Positions 34,827 to 44,532 of a stretch of DNA of 64,000 bases are shown here, piece after piece. Source of the DNA: Pelagihabitans sp963760375 (GTDB taxonomy: Bacteria > Bacteroidota > Bacteroidia > Flavobacteriales > Flavobacteriaceae). Location: assembly GCA_963760375.1 (NCBI GenBank), contig CAVXCS010000006.1:62001-126000 (forward strand), in the 5' to 3' direction. The translations under genes and the position numbers were made by a program. Below the pieces are notes generated by a model, which was given only the letters and a program-made list of their open reading frames with translations, was not told the DNA's origin and did not search any database. How positions within the stretch are numbered: the stretch's first letter is position 1; the number at the start of each line of letters is the position of its first letter.

Positions 34827-36200
34827 TTACAAGTTAGTATCATCACTTGTCATGATCCTTTCATCATCTTCAGCGCCATGTGTCAAAGCCTGCAGTTTTT
34901 TAAAGAATATCAATATTAGAAGACCGAAGAGAACGCAGAATATCGCTATCCCAGTAAATACAGTATATTCACCCAGTTGGGAAGCCGATTCGCCCAACAG
35001 ACCAGCCACTTTGTTCCCTAATCCGGTCGTTGAAAAATATAATCCCATCATCAAGGAGGCATATTTTGCCGGGGCCAACTTGGTCACGAATGAAAGAGAA
35101 ACCGGCGAAAGGCTTAACTCACCCACCGTATGGAACAAATAAGCCAATACCAGCCAATACATGGCAGAGTCGCCAGAAATTTGGTATTCTGCCGCGGCAG
35201 CCGTCATGAACAAAAATCCGGTTCCCATGATCATAAGGCCCATAATCATTTTAAAAAGGGAAGAAGCCTGCTTCCCTTTTAATTTTCGTTTTGCCCAATA
35301 GCCCGCCACAAAGGTTCCCAACGTAATAATAAAAAATGCATTGAGCGACTGGAACCATGAGGCAGGTACTTCCCAGCCCAATAACATTCGGTTGGTATAA
35401 TCCTTTGCATAGATGTTCATCAACCCCCCGGCCTGCTCGAACGCACCAAAGAATACAATCACCATTAAGAATGAAATAATCAATACGATCACCCGATCTC
35501 TTTCAATTTTGGTCAATGGTCTTTTAAGGGCTTCCCTGTCTTCCAAAATTTCCGACTTGCCCAAATAATCCCCAACACCTTTGAGATATTTTTGACCCAA
35601 AACAAACTGTAAAAGTCCCAATAACATACAAATACCGGCCAAACCAAATCCGTAATGCCATCCAAACACTTCCCCCACATATCCGACGATCAAACTTGAC
35701 AGGAAAGCACCTACATTGATGCCGATATAAAAAATGGTGAACCCCTTGTCCCTTCTGATATCCCCTTTTTTGTAAAGACCCCCGACCATTGTGGAAACAT
35801 TGGGCTTTAGCATGCCCACTCCCGATATAATAAATCCAAGCCCGGTATAAAAAGCCCACATCTGTTCCACGGCCAAAACGCTATGGCCAATGACCAATAG
35901 AATGGCCCCAACAATTACCGACTTCTTTTGACCCAGAATTCTGTCTGCGATAATTCCGCCCGGAATGGAGGCCACATAAACCAACATCGTATACCAGCCA
36001 TAAAGGGCCAATGCTTCGCCATTTGTCCAACCTAAGCCCGGATTGGTATCGGTTGTTTTAGTGACCAAATAAAGCACCAACAAGGCCCGCATCCCATAGT
36101 AGGAAAAACGTTCCCACATCTCAGTGAAAAAAAGGACATACAATCCAACTGGATGTCCAAAAAGCTCTTTCTTATGTGCTGGTTTCTCGGTAATTACCAT
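34827..36200 (-). CDS. Proton-dependent oligopeptide transporter (POT/PTR2 family)
   Basis: The 457-residue major facilitator protein imports di- and tripeptides with protons. The N-terminal signature TEMWERFSYYGMRALLVLYL contains the ExxERFxYYG motif needed for proton coupling. The helix-5 region FTIFYIGINVGAFLSSLIVG is the second PTR2 signature. About 12 membrane segments are expected, and the spacing supports this. A peptidase gene of the DPP IV type lies 16 bp upstream on the same strand, so peptides released outside could be imported by this carrier. Confidence 0.96.
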   Translation of the reverse strand: MVITEKPAHKKELFGHPVGLYVLFFTEMWERFSYYGMRALLVLYLVTKTTDTNPGLGWTNGEALALYGWYTMLVYVASIPGGIIADRILGQKKSVIVGAILLVIGHSVLAVEQMWAFYTGLGFIISGVGMLKPNVSTMVGGLYKKGDIRRDKGFTIFYIGINVGAFLSSLIVGYVGEVFGWHYGFGLAGICMLLGLLQFVLGQKYLKGVGDYLGKSEILEDREALKRPLTKIERDRVIVLIISFLMVIVFFGAFEQAGGLMNIYAKDYTNRMLLGWEVPASWFQSLNAFFIITLGTFVAGYWAKRKLKGKQASSLFKMIMGLMIMGTGFLFMTAAAAEYQISGDSAMYWLVLAYLFHTVGELSLSPVSLSFVTKLAPAKYASLMMGLYFSTTGLGNKVAGLLGESASQLGEYTVFTGIAIFCVLFGLLILIFFKKLQALTHGAEDDERIMTSDDTNL

Positions 36201-36216
36201 GATTTTGTGGGTTAGA

Positions 36217-38382
36217 TTATAAATTTCGTTTGATGAAATCGGTCATTTTATTAAAGAGGTGAATGCTCGTATTGCCCCCGTAAATCCCGTGGTTTTTATC
36301 GGGATATATCGCCCAATCGAATGGTTTGTTGGCCTGTACCAAGGCTTCGATCATGCGCATGCTGTTCTGCACATGTACGTTGTCGTCGCCCGATCCATGT
36401 ACCAACAAAAATCTACCTTTTAAAAGTTCGGGATAGTTGAAGGGCGAATTGTCGTCGTATCCTCCTGGGTTTTCCTCCGGCGTTCTCATGTAGCGCTCGG
36501 TATAGATCGTATCGTAAAAGCGCCAACTGGTAACGGGCGCTACGGCAATGGCCATTTCAAAAGTGTCGTTGCCCTTTAAGATGCAATTGCTGGCCATATG
36601 GCCCCCAAAGCTCCATCCCCAAATACCGGTACGCGACGGATCGATATAGGGCAGTTCGCTGAGGCTTTTGGCCACGGCAATCTGATCTTCGGTCTCATAC
36701 TTTACCAGGTTCATATAGGTCACTTTCTTAAAATCGCTCCCTTTGAACCCGGTTCCCCTTCCATCGACACAGGCAATAACATAACCCTCCTGTGCCAGCA
36801 TCTGGTGCCAGTAATCCCTCGTGCCCAGCCATCGGTTCGCCACGTTCTGAGATCCGGGGCCGCTATATTGGTACATCAAGAGCGGGTACTTTTTAGTGGC
36901 ATCAAAATCTTTCGGCTTGATCATGTACATATTCAGGGCATTGCCATTGATGTTGATGGTAGAGAATTCGATGGCACTCGTTGCGTATCCCTCCAATTGG
37001 GCAGCAAGGTTTGCGTTATCCTTGATCACCATCAATTGCTTGCCGGATGTTGCCCCGTTCAAAGTATATACCGGGGGAACCGTGGTGCTGGAATAGGTAT
37101 TGATGAAATAGGTGTGATCGGCACTGAAGTCGGCCGAATTTGTTCCCGCCGCATCGGCCAGTGCTTTTTTGTTTTTGCCTTTGCTCGTGATGCTATAGAT
37201 TCCCCTATTGATGGAGCCATTCTCGGTAGATTGGTAAAATACGCGGTCTTTTCTCTTATCGTAACCATAATAGGCGGTCACCTCCCAGGGTCCCTTCGTG
37301 ATTTGGTTTTGCAGTTTTCCATCGCTTCCATAAAGGTAGATATGGTTGAAGCCGTCACCTTCACTTGTCCAAATAAAGCGGTCATCCTCCAAAAAGGTGA
37401 GGTTATCATGAACGTCGACATAGGCGGCATCCTTTTCTACCAACAATAAAGAGACGGCATTGTCCGTGGCATTGACGGCCAGTAGTTTCAGGTCGTTTTG
37501 GTGCCTGTTGATGGTCTGCACGCTCAATCGATCGGGGTCGTTCATCCATTTGATCCTCGGGATGTAATAGGCTTCCCCCAGATCCACATCTGAAATTTTG
37601 CCCGATGCCGTATCGAACAAATGCAGGGTCACCACGGAGTTGGCTTCCCCGGCCTTCGGATATTTGAAAACGATTGGCTTGGGATAAAGTTCCTTCCCAT
37701 AAAAATCCATGCTGAACTCCGGGACCAAAGTCTCATCGAAGCGCAGAAACGCGATTTTTGTGCCATCTGAATTCCATTCAAATGCCCGAACAAACGAAAA
37801 CTCTTCCTCGTAAACCCAATCGGTAACCCCATTGATGATCTTGTTCTTTTCGCCATCGGTGGTGATTTGTACCGTCTGCCCGGAGTTGAGATCGAACATG
37901 TAAATATTATTATTGGAAACATAGGCAAGCTTATCTCCCTTCGGCGATATTTTGGGTTCCTGTATCTTTATGTCGGACACTTTCAGCAAGGTTTCGGTTC
38001 CGATATCATATACATAACAAATGCCCAAGGTAGACCTTCTATAGATTGGCTCGAGTGCGGTGGTCAATACTATTTTCGATTCGTCATCGCTGAATTCGTA
38101 TTCGCTGAATCCCGAAAGTTCGGGGTAGTCCTTTGAAGAGAATAGGGTACCCGTCTGCAATTGGGATTCGTAATCGTAACGGTCGATCGTGGTGATACCG
38201 TTAGTTCGATTTGCATTGCGTAAGGTGTATTGCTTTCCATTGGACATGGAACGAAGGGCATCCAGGGTTTCAGTGCCAAATGCCCCTTGATAAATCTCTG
38301 CCACCGTAATCTTCTTATTCTGGGCTATGGCTCCAAAAGCAAGTCCCAATGATAACAGCAACAAAAGGTAAATTCTTTTCAT
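36217..38382 (-). CDS. Exported prolyl dipeptidyl peptidase (S9B, DPP IV-like)
   Basis: The 721-residue enzyme removes X-Pro dipeptides from peptides. A signal peptide (ending near AFGAIAQ) precedes an eight-bladed DPPIV N-terminal propeller, and the C-terminal alpha/beta-hydrolase carries the catalytic triad: Ser591 in GWSFGGH, Asp666/667 in GSGDDNVH and His698 in KNHGIYGG. The substrate-binding double-Glu region should lie in the propeller (WVYEEEFSFVRAFEW). It is the upstream partner of the POT transporter and acts in the periplasm. Confidence 0.95.
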   Translation of the reverse strand: MKRIYLLLLLSLGLAFGAIAQNKKITVAEIYQGAFGTETLDALRSMSNGKQYTLRNANRTNGITTIDRYDYESQLQTGTLFSSKDYPELSGFSEYEFSDDESKIVLTTALEPIYRRSTLGICYVYDIGTETLLKVSDIKIQEPKISPKGDKLAYVSNNNIYMFDLNSGQTVQITTDGEKNKIINGVTDWVYEEEFSFVRAFEWNSDGTKIAFLRFDETLVPEFSMDFYGKELYPKPIVFKYPKAGEANSVVTLHLFDTASGKISDVDLGEAYYIPRIKWMNDPDRLSVQTINRHQNDLKLLAVNATDNAVSLLLVEKDAAYVDVHDNLTFLEDDRFIWTSEGDGFNHIYLYGSDGKLQNQITKGPWEVTAYYGYDKRKDRVFYQSTENGSINRGIYSITSKGKNKKALADAAGTNSADFSADHTYFINTYSSTTVPPVYTLNGATSGKQLMVIKDNANLAAQLEGYATSAIEFSTININGNALNMYMIKPKDFDATKKYPLLMYQYSGPGSQNVANRWLGTRDYWHQMLAQEGYVIACVDGRGTGFKGSDFKKVTYMNLVKYETEDQIAVAKSLSELPYIDPSRTGIWGWSFGGHMASNCILKGNDTFEMAIAVAPVTSWRFYDTIYTERYMRTPEENPGGYDDNSPFNYPELLKGRFLLVHGSGDDNVHVQNSMRMIEALVQANKPFDWAIYPDKNHGIYGGNTSIHLFNKMTDFIKRNL

Positions 38383-38534
38383 TAAAAGTTATATTCGGTT
38401 AAATCTTTCAAGTTTAGTGATAATTTTACGAATAATTAAACTTTAACGGGAAAATCAAGGTCTCCTGGAGCGCCCATTCGAGGCCGCGCCTTATTCCCAT
38501 AATCATTATATTTAGCCTCCGAAATCATTTCGCC

Positions 38535-39854
38535 ATGACCGAACCCATTGAAGGATTTTCGAAATTGTCCAAACAGGAAAAAATCGATTGGATCACCGAA
38601 AATTTTACGCACAATGCGCATGCCAGCAAAACGATCATAAAACGTTACTGGAATACCGACAGCATCCTCCAACAGTTGCACGACGAATTTATTGAGAATA
38701 CGATAACCAACTATTACCTGCCATTTGGGATTGCCCCGAATTTTATGATCAACGGAAAGCTATATGCCATTCCGATGGCCATTGAGGAGAGTTCCGTGGT
38801 TGCAGCAGCAAGCAGGGCAGCAAAGTTTTGGCTGGCCCATGGCGGGTTCAAAGCCAACGTATTGGGTACGGAAAAAATTGGGCAGGTACATTTTATGTAT
38901 ACCGGCGATCATCGAAAATTGCGCACATTTTTCGATCACATCAAGCCAATTTTAATTTCGGATGCCGCCCCGATCACCAAGAAAATGAAAGCCAGGGGCG
39001 GTGGCATTACCCATATTGAACTACGTGATAAGACCGTCGATCTCCCCCACTATTATCAGCTGCACTGCACCTTTGAAACCAAGGATGCCATGGGGGCAAA
39101 TTTCATCAATTCCTGTTTGGAGCAGTTTGCCAGAACCCTGAAAGAGGAAGCACAGCAGTACGAAGGTTTGGGGGAAGAAGGGAAAAATCTGGAGGTGGTG
39201 ATGAGCATTCTCTCCAACTATGTACCCAACTGCCTGGTGCGGGCCACGGTAAGTTGCCCCGTGCACGATTTGACCATAGATGGCAACACCCCAGCTGAAG
39301 AAATCGCGAACAAGATTGTCAGGGCGGTCAACATTGCACGGATCGAGCCACATCGGGCAGTGACCCACAACAAAGGGATCATGAACGGAATAGATGCCGT
39401 GGTTCTGGCCACCGGAAACGACTTCAGGGCCGTTGAAGCGGGCATACATGCCTATGCCTGCAAGGAAGGGCGCTATACCAGTCTTACCCATGCAGAAATC
39501 ACGGACGGAATATTTACTTTTTCAATTGAAATTCCGCTTGCATTGGGCACTGTTGGCGGATTGACCAACTTGCACCCCTTGGTAAAATTGGCTTTGGAAA
39601 TTTTAGGGAATCCCTCGGCACCGGAATTGATGCAGATCGTTGCGGTCGCCGGACTAGCCCAGAACTTTGCCGCGGTCAGCTCCTTGGTTACAACCGGAAT
39701 CCAAGAAGGCCATATGAAAATGCATCTGTTGAACATTCTCAATCAATTGGGCGCTACGGAATCGGAGAAAAAAGCGATGATCCAACATTTTAAGAAGCAT
39801 ACCGCAACGCACAATGCCGTTGTGGAGGCCTTCGAGCAATTAAGAAACCCATAA
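38535..39854 (+). CDS. mvaA: Class II hydroxymethylglutaryl-CoA reductase
   Basis: The 439-residue enzyme interconverts HMG-CoA and mevalonate. Class II features are clear: MAIEESSVVAAASRAAKFW with the substrate Glu, THNKGIMNGIDAVVLATGND with the catalytic Lys and Asp, TVGGLTNLHPLVKLALEILG, and the C-terminal His in GHMKMHLLNIL. No membrane anchor is present. In Bacteroidota this type supplies mevalonate for isoprenoids. The stop is followed directly by the ATG of a GHMP kinase, so the two are coupled. Confidence 0.96.
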   Translation: MTEPIEGFSKLSKQEKIDWITENFTHNAHASKTIIKRYWNTDSILQQLHDEFIENTITNYYLPFGIAPNFMINGKLYAIPMAIEESSVVAAASRAAKFWLAHGGFKANVLGTEKIGQVHFMYTGDHRKLRTFFDHIKPILISDAAPITKKMKARGGGITHIELRDKTVDLPHYYQLHCTFETKDAMGANFINSCLEQFARTLKEEAQQYEGLGEEGKNLEVVMSILSNYVPNCLVRATVSCPVHDLTIDGNTPAEEIANKIVRAVNIARIEPHRAVTHNKGIMNGIDAVVLATGNDFRAVEAGIHAYACKEGRYTSLTHAEITDGIFTFSIEIPLALGTVGGLTNLHPLVKLALEILGNPSAPELMQIVAVAGLAQNFAAVSSLVTTGIQEGHMKMHLLNILNQLGATESEKKAMIQHFKKHTATHNAVVEAFEQLRNP

Positions 39855-40775
39855 ATGGCCCGCCAATTCCATAGCAACGGTAAACTTTTGATCACCGGGG
39901 AATATGCGGTATTGGACGGCGCCCTTGCGCTTGCAATACCCACTGTTTATGGCCAAACCCTAAAGGTCACCGAAAACGGCACCCGGAAATTGACATGGAA
40001 GAGCATCGACCATTTTGGAAAAACATGGTTCGAATGGACCTTTGACCTCGATCTTCCCCTTTCCGAAGAAAAGCAGTGGCGCAATGACCCAACGGCAAAA
40101 ACACTGGCAAACCTTTTGGCCGAGGCCAAAAGGCTGAATCCGTTGTTTTTGAGGTATGATGGGGGATTTGCCATAGAGACCAAATTGGATTTTCCAAAAG
40201 AATGGGGACTGGGCTCCTCTTCTACCTTGATCAACAATATTGCCCAATGGGCACAGGTCGATGCCTATGAGCTCCTGTGGAATGCATTTTCGGGCAGTGG
40301 CTACGACATTGCCTGTGCACAAAACGATACACCCCTATTGTATCGTTTGAATAAGGGGATCCCAGAAATACAAGCGGTAATGTTCGACCCACCGTTCAAA
40401 AAAGAGCTTTTTTTCGTTTACCTCAACAAAAAACAGGATAGCAGGGAAGGGATTGCCAGGTACCGTGGTCGTACATTTGATAAAAATAAACTGATTGCCG
40501 ACATTTCATCCCTTTCAAAACACATCGTAAAAGCCAGTACCCTTTCAACTTATGATGCCTTGGTGCTCGAACACGAAAAATTGATTTCCCGGGCGTTGGG
40601 GCTTCCTATGGTGAAGGAAGCCAAATTTTCAGATTTTGAGGGATCGATCAAGAGCTTGGGCGCTTGGGGCGGTGATTTTATTTTGGCTTCCGGCAATTTG
40701 GGTACGCCCGGTTACTTCAAACAAAAAGGGAATGATGTGATCATACCCTTTTCCAAAATGATGCTTCAAAAATAG
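39855..40775 (+). CDS. GYDIA-family GHMP kinase (mevalonate-pathway-like)
   Basis: The 306-residue kinase has the GHMP layout: a substrate-binding start (SNGKLLITGEYAVLDGALAL), the ATP-binding glycine-rich loop in KEWGLGSSSTLINNIAQWA, and the name-giving motif SGSGYDIACAQ. The C-terminal GHMP motif (LGAWGGDFILASG) is also present. It is related to mevalonate and phosphomevalonate kinases. Coupling to HMG-CoA reductase (TAA followed at once by ATG) supports a step in mevalonate metabolism; the exact substrate is not proven from sequence. Confidence 0.92.
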   Translation: MARQFHSNGKLLITGEYAVLDGALALAIPTVYGQTLKVTENGTRKLTWKSIDHFGKTWFEWTFDLDLPLSEEKQWRNDPTAKTLANLLAEAKRLNPLFLRYDGGFAIETKLDFPKEWGLGSSSTLINNIAQWAQVDAYELLWNAFSGSGYDIACAQNDTPLLYRLNKGIPEIQAVMFDPPFKKELFFVYLNKKQDSREGIARYRGRTFDKNKLIADISSLSKHIVKASTLSTYDALVLEHEKLISRALGLPMVKEAKFSDFEGSIKSLGAWGGDFILASGNLGTPGYFKQKGNDVIIPFSKMMLQK

Positions 40776-40799
40776 GCTGCCCAATTGGCGCCCTATTTT
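40769..40799. terminator. Bidirectional hairpin between two convergent genes
   Basis: AAAATAGG and CCTATTTT pair across a loop of about 15 bases which itself has a partial GC stem. It covers the stop regions of the GHMP kinase and the parvulin gene. Confidence 0.5.
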
Positions 40800-42915
40800 A
40801 GTAAAATGTTTTCCTATTGTCCTGGATTTCTGCGTTTCCTTTCAATGCTTCCATCACCACGGCGTTTACCTTGGCCGAATTTGCATTTTTCAGGGTAGTG
40901 GCATAGGTGCTATAATTGTCGAGTTTCACAGGCTCTTCTTTTTTGACAAGCGTGAACATGAACACCCCTGTATTTCCTTCGATCAAATCAGAAGTTTCCC
41001 CTTCCGACATGGCAAATGCGGTTCCAACGATCAGAGGTTCGCTCCCGGCTCCCGCAATGGTCGGCGACTTTACCGTGAGGGCGGAGGCGTTGGCAACCGA
41101 GGTATTGTTGTCTTTGGCCAAATCTTCGATCGATTTTCCTTTGTTGGCCCCGATGATCTGTGCCGCCTTTCGTTCTTTTCTGATTTTTGGCAATACGGTT
41201 GGGGAGGCATCCTCAACGCTCATCAACCCTTTATCATATTTGCCGGTCAACTGAATGACCGCATAGCCGTTATTGATATTGAAACGTCTTATTTCGCCTG
41301 CTTTTGTTTCCGGATTGAAAGCCCATTGTACAATACTACGCTGCGCATCAAGTCCGGGTAGGTTTTCATCCATGGCCATGATTTTGTTCACTGGTCTCAC
41401 GGTGTATTGTTTTTCTCTGGCAAAATCGGAAAAGGCCTTGTCCGATGCTATCGATTCCAACTCAAAATTGGTGGCATCGGTAAAAAGTGTATTGATGGTT
41501 TCTTCGGAAGGCTCTACTTCCCTTGCCAGGGTAGCGATTTGAACAATGTCCTGCTTGTCGTCAACCTTGATGATATGGAAACCGAAATCGGTTTCGACCA
41601 AACCGATATTGCCTACGGGATTTCCAAAAGCAAAATCGTTGAACTTGGGTACCATGACCCCCTCTTGAAAATAACCCAGGTCGCCCCCGTTGGGTGCCGA
41701 TGGCCCGTCTGAATTGTCCCTTGCCAGTTCAGAGAATACCACATCCTGCTTTTTGGCTTCCAACAACAGTTCATTCGCCCTTTTTTCGGCCTCCTCTTTG
41801 GTTCGTGTGACCTCGGGGTTGGCGCGCTGCGCTCCTTCATAGGCAATTAGAATGTGGCTGGCTTTGACCGAACCGTTGGCTTTACGCTTGACCATTCTGG
41901 ACACTTTGAAATATTCCCCATCCCGATATGGACCAATAAGTTCGCCCACATTTAAGGACATCAACGTATCGGCAAATAAAGGGGGAAGGGTATTCTTCGC
42001 CTTGAAGATGGTGTCGAATTTAAGATCCGAATGACGGTCTAAAAAGGCCGTCAGATCCGTGGTATGCCTAAAACCCTTGATCGTATCGTTTCTATCGGTC
42101 TGGGCATTGTATTCAACGGTATCGTCCAATAATTTGGTGATTTCGTCTTCTATGGCCTTGACGTCGCCATCCGATGGTTTTTCTTCAAAATATACAAATT
42201 GGATGTCCCTTGCTTCATCTTGCTTAAAATCGTCTGGGTGCTGTTTTACATAGTTTGCGATCTCGCTTTTGGTAATAATGATGGTGCTATCGGGTATTGA
42301 TGAATATGGCACGCGCACATATTGAAGGTCCATCTTCACATTGGCCAAACGATAATCAAGCTCTCCTTCCTTGAGCGTAGCGCCGACCCCTGCTTTGATC
42401 AGATTGAAATAGGTCTGTTCCTTGGCCAATTCAATAATGGCCTTTTCGGTTTGTAGCCAACTGTCGTATCGAAGTGGGTCGGTAGCTTTCCAGGTCGCCA
42501 CGGCATTTCTGAAAACGGTTTCATCAAAAACACCGTTCGCATTTTGGAATTCCGGATTTTGGGCATAGCCCGATGTTTTCAGGAAGTTTATGATTTGATC
42601 TTGTTCTATGGCAATACCGAGCCCCTCAAATTGTTGCTCCAAAATACTGCTCCGCACCTGTTGGTCCCACACCTGGTTTACGATCTGCATAGTGGTTGTG
42701 TTCGGAGGCGAATTGCGCTGTGCCAAGTCCACCTGTTGACGGAACTGATCGATGGTTATCTCTTCTCCGTTGACCTCGCCAATGGTTGAGCCTACCTTGC
42801 CCCCTCCTAGGTTGTCGCTTGTAAATACCCCTGAAATCACGAAAGCGAACAGGGCCAAGCCAATGATCAAAATTAAAACGGTGGTGCGTTTTCTAATATT
42901 TTCTAATATGGCCAT
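40798..42915 (-). CDS. PpiD/SurA-like peptidyl-prolyl isomerase chaperone
   Basis: The 705-residue protein is anchored by one N-terminal helix (residues 12-33, TVLILIIGLALFAFVISGVF region). An SurA-like N-terminal chaperone region follows (DQFRQQVDLAQRN), then a parvulin domain at about residues 345-450 (KASHILIAYEGAQ, LARDNSDGPSAPNGGDLGYF, FGFHIIKVDD). It helps folding of exported proteins in the periplasm. A second, weaker repeat may lie in the C-terminal third. It starts 121 bp after the CNNM gene on the same strand. Confidence 0.94.
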   Translation of the reverse strand: MAILENIRKRTTVLILIIGLALFAFVISGVFTSDNLGGGKVGSTIGEVNGEEITIDQFRQQVDLAQRNSPPNTTTMQIVNQVWDQQVRSSILEQQFEGLGIAIEQDQIINFLKTSGYAQNPEFQNANGVFDETVFRNAVATWKATDPLRYDSWLQTEKAIIELAKEQTYFNLIKAGVGATLKEGELDYRLANVKMDLQYVRVPYSSIPDSTIIITKSEIANYVKQHPDDFKQDEARDIQFVYFEEKPSDGDVKAIEDEITKLLDDTVEYNAQTDRNDTIKGFRHTTDLTAFLDRHSDLKFDTIFKAKNTLPPLFADTLMSLNVGELIGPYRDGEYFKVSRMVKRKANGSVKASHILIAYEGAQRANPEVTRTKEEAEKRANELLLEAKKQDVVFSELARDNSDGPSAPNGGDLGYFQEGVMVPKFNDFAFGNPVGNIGLVETDFGFHIIKVDDKQDIVQIATLAREVEPSEETINTLFTDATNFELESIASDKAFSDFAREKQYTVRPVNKIMAMDENLPGLDAQRSIVQWAFNPETKAGEIRRFNINNGYAVIQLTGKYDKGLMSVEDASPTVLPKIRKERKAAQIIGANKGKSIEDLAKDNNTSVANASALTVKSPTIAGAGSEPLIVGTAFAMSEGETSDLIEGNTGVFMFTLVKKEEPVKLDNYSTYATTLKNANSAKVNAVVMEALKGNAEIQDNRKTFY

Positions 42916-43036
42916 GAAATGGGATGTTTAAAATCAGTTGGCGAAATTACCATTTTCTTTTCAATTAATAAAAAGTAATGAAGCGATATTGGGAGGAAGG
43001 TAAAAAGGGCCGTAAAAACGGGTTAAAAGCTGATTT

Positions 43037-44326
43037 TTATACATTTTCTACGATTTCCAACGAAACCAAATCGATTTTTGTGTTCGATACTTCAAGAATG
43101 GTGAATTTGAAATTGCCAATATTGATTTCAGAATGCTGGTCGGGAATTTCTCCCATTTCGTTCACGATCAAACCGCCCAAGGTTTCATATTCATCACTTT
43201 CCGGAAGTGCCCATTTGTAAGTTTCGTTCAAGTAATCGACTTCCAGGCGGGCCGAAAGTTTGTACATATGTTCGTTGACCTGTTCCTCGATCAAATCCGT
43301 GGTGTCGTGTTCATCTTCGATTTCACCAAACAATTCCTCGATGATATCCTCCACAGTCATGATACCCGAAGTGCCGCCATACTCATCCAAGACCACTGCG
43401 ATACTTTTGCGCTTTTTCGTAAGAACGTTCAAAATATCCTGTATCAACATGGTTTCGGGCACAAATTCAACAGGCAGCAAAATACTTTTTATCGTTTTTG
43501 GTTTTTTGAACAGTTCATAAGAATGGACGTAGCCGATAATGTTATCGATCGTGTCTTTGAAAATCAATATTTTGGAATACCCGGTATCTGAAAATAGTTT
43601 AGTAAGGTTCTTGGGGCTATCATGAAGTTCAACGGCTGTAATTTCGGTTCTGGGCACCATGACTTCCCTGGCCTTCACCTCAGAAAATTCGAGGGCATTT
43701 TGGAAAATTTGGATTTCAGAGTCGATGTCGTCTTCCTTTTCTACCGTTTCCATTTGTTCGTTGATATAATCGCCCAGTTCAATTTTGCTGAACGCCAATT
43801 GCACCTCATCGCCCTCGGTCTTAAAAAAGAACTTCAAAATAAGGTCAGAAACCTTGATGATGAAATCGGAAATAAAGGAAAAAAGAAAATAGAACAGATA
43901 GGCAGGAACCGCGAGCAATTTGAGCAGGGAATTGGAATAGATCTGAAACATCACTTTGGGCAGGAACTCGGCGGTGAACAAAATGATCAGGGTGGAAATG
44001 ATCGTTTGCGTCAACAAGCTGAAATCGGTGAAAAGGATACGCATGAAATCGCTTCCGTAGGGTTCCATGCCTTGAAACCAGTTCAACAACAATTCCCCCA
44101 TAAAAAAACCATAGATCACCAGGGCAATGTTATTGCCTATGAGCATGGTGGCAATAAACTTGGAGGGCTTTTCGGTTAATCGGGTGAGCACCTTGGCCAG
44201 AAAACCCGACTGTTTTTTCTCTATTTCAATATGTATTTTATTGGCCGATATAAAGGCAATTTCCATTCCGGAAAAAAAAGCCGAAAACAAAAGGCACAGT
44301 ATGATGATCAGGATTGAAGTCTCCAC
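43037..44326 (-). CDS. CNNM/CBS-domain transport-associated membrane protein (CorC/hemolysin family)
   Basis: The 429-residue protein has an N-terminal DUF21/CNNM membrane domain of about four helices (residues 1-150, with SAFFSGMEIAFISANKIHIE), two CBS domains (EVKAREVMVPRTEITAV, and RKSIAVVLDEYGGTSGIMTVEDI), and a C-terminal CorC_HlyC domain (ETLGGLIVNEMGEIPDQ). Related proteins are tied to magnesium or cobalt efflux. In some flavobacteria the family member GldE is needed for gliding, but this gene is not beside gldD, so GldE identity is not claimed. The gene follows the 67-residue membrane protein by 2 bp. Confidence 0.92.
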   Translation of the reverse strand: METSILIIILCLLFSAFFSGMEIAFISANKIHIEIEKKQSGFLAKVLTRLTEKPSKFIATMLIGNNIALVIYGFFMGELLLNWFQGMEPYGSDFMRILFTDFSLLTQTIISTLIILFTAEFLPKVMFQIYSNSLLKLLAVPAYLFYFLFSFISDFIIKVSDLILKFFFKTEGDEVQLAFSKIELGDYINEQMETVEKEDDIDSEIQIFQNALEFSEVKAREVMVPRTEITAVELHDSPKNLTKLFSDTGYSKILIFKDTIDNIIGYVHSYELFKKPKTIKSILLPVEFVPETMLIQDILNVLTKKRKSIAVVLDEYGGTSGIMTVEDIIEELFGEIEDEHDTTDLIEEQVNEHMYKLSARLEVDYLNETYKWALPESDEYETLGGLIVNEMGEIPDQHSEINIGNFKFTILEVSNTKIDLVSLEIVENV

Positions 44327-44328
44327 AA

Positions 44329-44532
44329 TTACGACGGGTTATCTCGTTTACGCTGTTCAAATTTCTTGCGATAGTTCCTCCTAAAAAGAAACATCCCGAC
44401 GGAAACCACTGCAAAGAAAACGAACAGATAGGCATTTTGCCTGTCGGTATTCCAGTCGGTAAAAATACGATACATGGAGAAAAGCGCCACGATCAAATAA
44501 ACATATTCGGTATACTTTAAAATCTTAATCAT
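44329..44532 (-). CDS. 67-residue membrane protein between lptC and the CNNM gene
   Basis: Two hydrophobic segments, at about residues 9-26 and 34-49, are separated by a polar turn (DWNTDRQN), and the C terminus is strongly basic (RRNYRKKFEQRKRD). The start overlaps the lptC end by 8 bp and the stop is 2 bp from the CNNM start, so it is very likely translated. It is not recognised; the tight coupling suggests a role in the same envelope process. Confidence 0.78.
   Translation of the reverse strand: MIKILKYTEYVYLIVALFSMYRIFTDWNTDRQNAYLFVFFAVVSVGMFLFRRNYRKKFEQRKRDNPS

Noticed and set aside
36598..37449. A 283-codon plus-strand open frame inside the dipeptidyl peptidase gene
   Set aside because: It is antisense to a full-length peptidase with its catalytic triad, and has no start signal.
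43037..44326. Assignment of the CNNM/CBS protein as GldE
   Set aside because: The fold agrees, but gldE normally sits beside gldD and ssb, neither of which is here, and the neighbours are lptC and a parvulin gene.
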